Part shown: positions 63,228-64,000 of the stretch, piece after piece | Layout of the letters: each line of letters opens with the position of its first letter | How positions within the stretch are numbered: the stretch's first letter is position 1 | NCBI GenBank assembly: GCA_015657535.1 | Contig: JADHZB010000370.1 | Location: forward strand, 55,572-119,571 | DNA: 64,000 nt | Direction of reading: 5' to 3' | DNA from: Nephromyces sp. MM_2019 | Taxonomy: Eukaryota > Apicomplexa > Aconoidasida > Nephromycida | The notes under the pieces: model-generated | Seen by the model: only the letters and a program-made list of their open reading frames with translations | Told to the model about the DNA's origin: nothing | The model's database searches: none | Program-made: the position numbers and the translations under genes

Positions 63228-64000
63228 ATGGGTATATACACATATTTATTTGGTGATGAAAGTTCAACAAATGATGAAAGTCGTTTCAAACGATATTTCA
63301 ATTTTTTACTTCCAATTGACAACGATACAAAATTAAAAAATTTAGAGAAACGTCTTGGGTATACTTTAGATCAATTACATTCTTACACACACCTCTTCAA
63401 TCTACCCAAATTACCTAATGAAATGTGTGAAAGTGATTTACCAAAATATACAGATTGCCAAAATTATTATGAAATGGTTGAAAAGTGTGTAGAAGATAGT
63501 GCCAATCGTACACACAGTGGTAACTCATTTCCTTATGGCCGTATATATGGATGTAAACCACACTGGGTAAATTGTGTGTATGTCTATGCTTAATATATAT
63601 ATAAGGATGCACTATATACTATACACACATGATACAAAAGCATTTTAACTAATCACACACAATCTACATCATTCCATATACACATAATTATATCCTATAT
63701 ATTATATAGCTTATTATATATATATACATAAGACATATATATTTATATAATATATATTAGATAGACACACACATGCTATATTATATAACGTACACACTAG
63801 TTATATTATATAACACACACACTAACTTTAATAGCATATATCTATACACACACACATGTACATAAAAATAGGTTAGATTTAAACGATGTGTAAATTATCG
63901 AGATAAAACAATTTTGAATGCCGTCCATCGTTGGGAGAAAAATAAATTAAAAGAATTACCAGACTATAAAGTGTATGAATTTATTTTTTACACACTTTTT
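63228..64000 (+). CDS. Twin CX9C (CHCH-like) protein, 3' end beyond window
   Basis: Exon 1 63228-63566 starts MGIYTYLFGDESS and ends at a TGG|GTAAAT donor; exon 2 starts at 63872 after ATAG (VRFKRCVNYRD) and is open to the window edge, although a GTGTATG donor is possible near 63969. Cysteines at 77 and 87 and at 109 and 119 form two CX9C motifs separated by 21 residues, the CHCH arrangement of intermembrane-space proteins oxidised by the Mia40/Erv system. The intron interrupts the second motif. The family is not recognised; a respiratory-complex subunit or assembly factor would be typical. Confidence 0.7.

Overview
The window looks like nuclear DNA of an AT-rich alveolate, most likely an apicomplexan. 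Genes are broken by AT-rich GT-AG introns with exons as short as 18 bp. One ribosomal protein has an apicoplast-type two-part leader, several proteins look mitochondrial, and an outer-arm axonemal dynein intermediate chain implies a flagellated stage. Axonemal dynein argues against Theileria/Babesia and the apicoplast-type leader against Cryptosporidium. A coccidian- or haemogregarine-like lineage (or the Nephromyces/Cardiosporidium group) would fit, but this is inference. Exon chains below were built by hand from open frames, GT/AG borders and matching intron phases.

Layout: 0-3 kb, dynein intermediate chain DNAI1 (-, runs off the left edge). 6.6-9.5 kb, six-exon DEAD-box helicase with an odd motif II (-). 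9.8-11.3 kb, unrecognised gene (-). 12.8-14.7 kb, organellar TypA/BipA GTPase (-). 17-20 kb, EMC2 (-) converging on a membrane-protein gene (+). 22.8-23.5 kb, single-pass membrane protein (+). 24.6-25.5 kb, divergent CKS1 and a small upstream coding unit (-). 28.2-29.5 kb, DUF501 protein (-), divergent from ASCC2 (+, 17 exons, 30.2-36.6 kb). 37.3 kb, MOZART1 (-). 39.8-41.5 kb, MBOAT acyltransferase (-). 42.8 kb, candidate small structured RNA. 44-47.5 kb, uL22, a glutaredoxin-like protein and TIM17 in tandem (+). 50.7-52.8 kb, an Ala/Glu-repeat protein and a Tyr/Gln-rich protein that may be one gene (+). 55.4-60.3 kb, 14-exon ALG2 (-) with introns full of TG/CA microsatellite. 63.2 kb to the end, twin CX9C protein (+, partial).

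The content is mostly housekeeping: ER glycosylation and membrane-protein insertion (ALG2, EMC2), lipid remodelling (MBOAT), organelle import and translation (TIM17, uL22, TypA, CX9C protein), ribosome rescue and alkylation repair (ASCC2), and cell cycle and microtubules (CKS1, MOZART1, dynein). No mobile element, CRISPR array or convincing tRNA was seen. The most unusual items are the helicase motif II, the CKS1 lacking its hinge, a DUF501 protein with a hydrophobic leader, the repeat-rich 50.7 kb locus and the candidate RNA at 42.8 kb.
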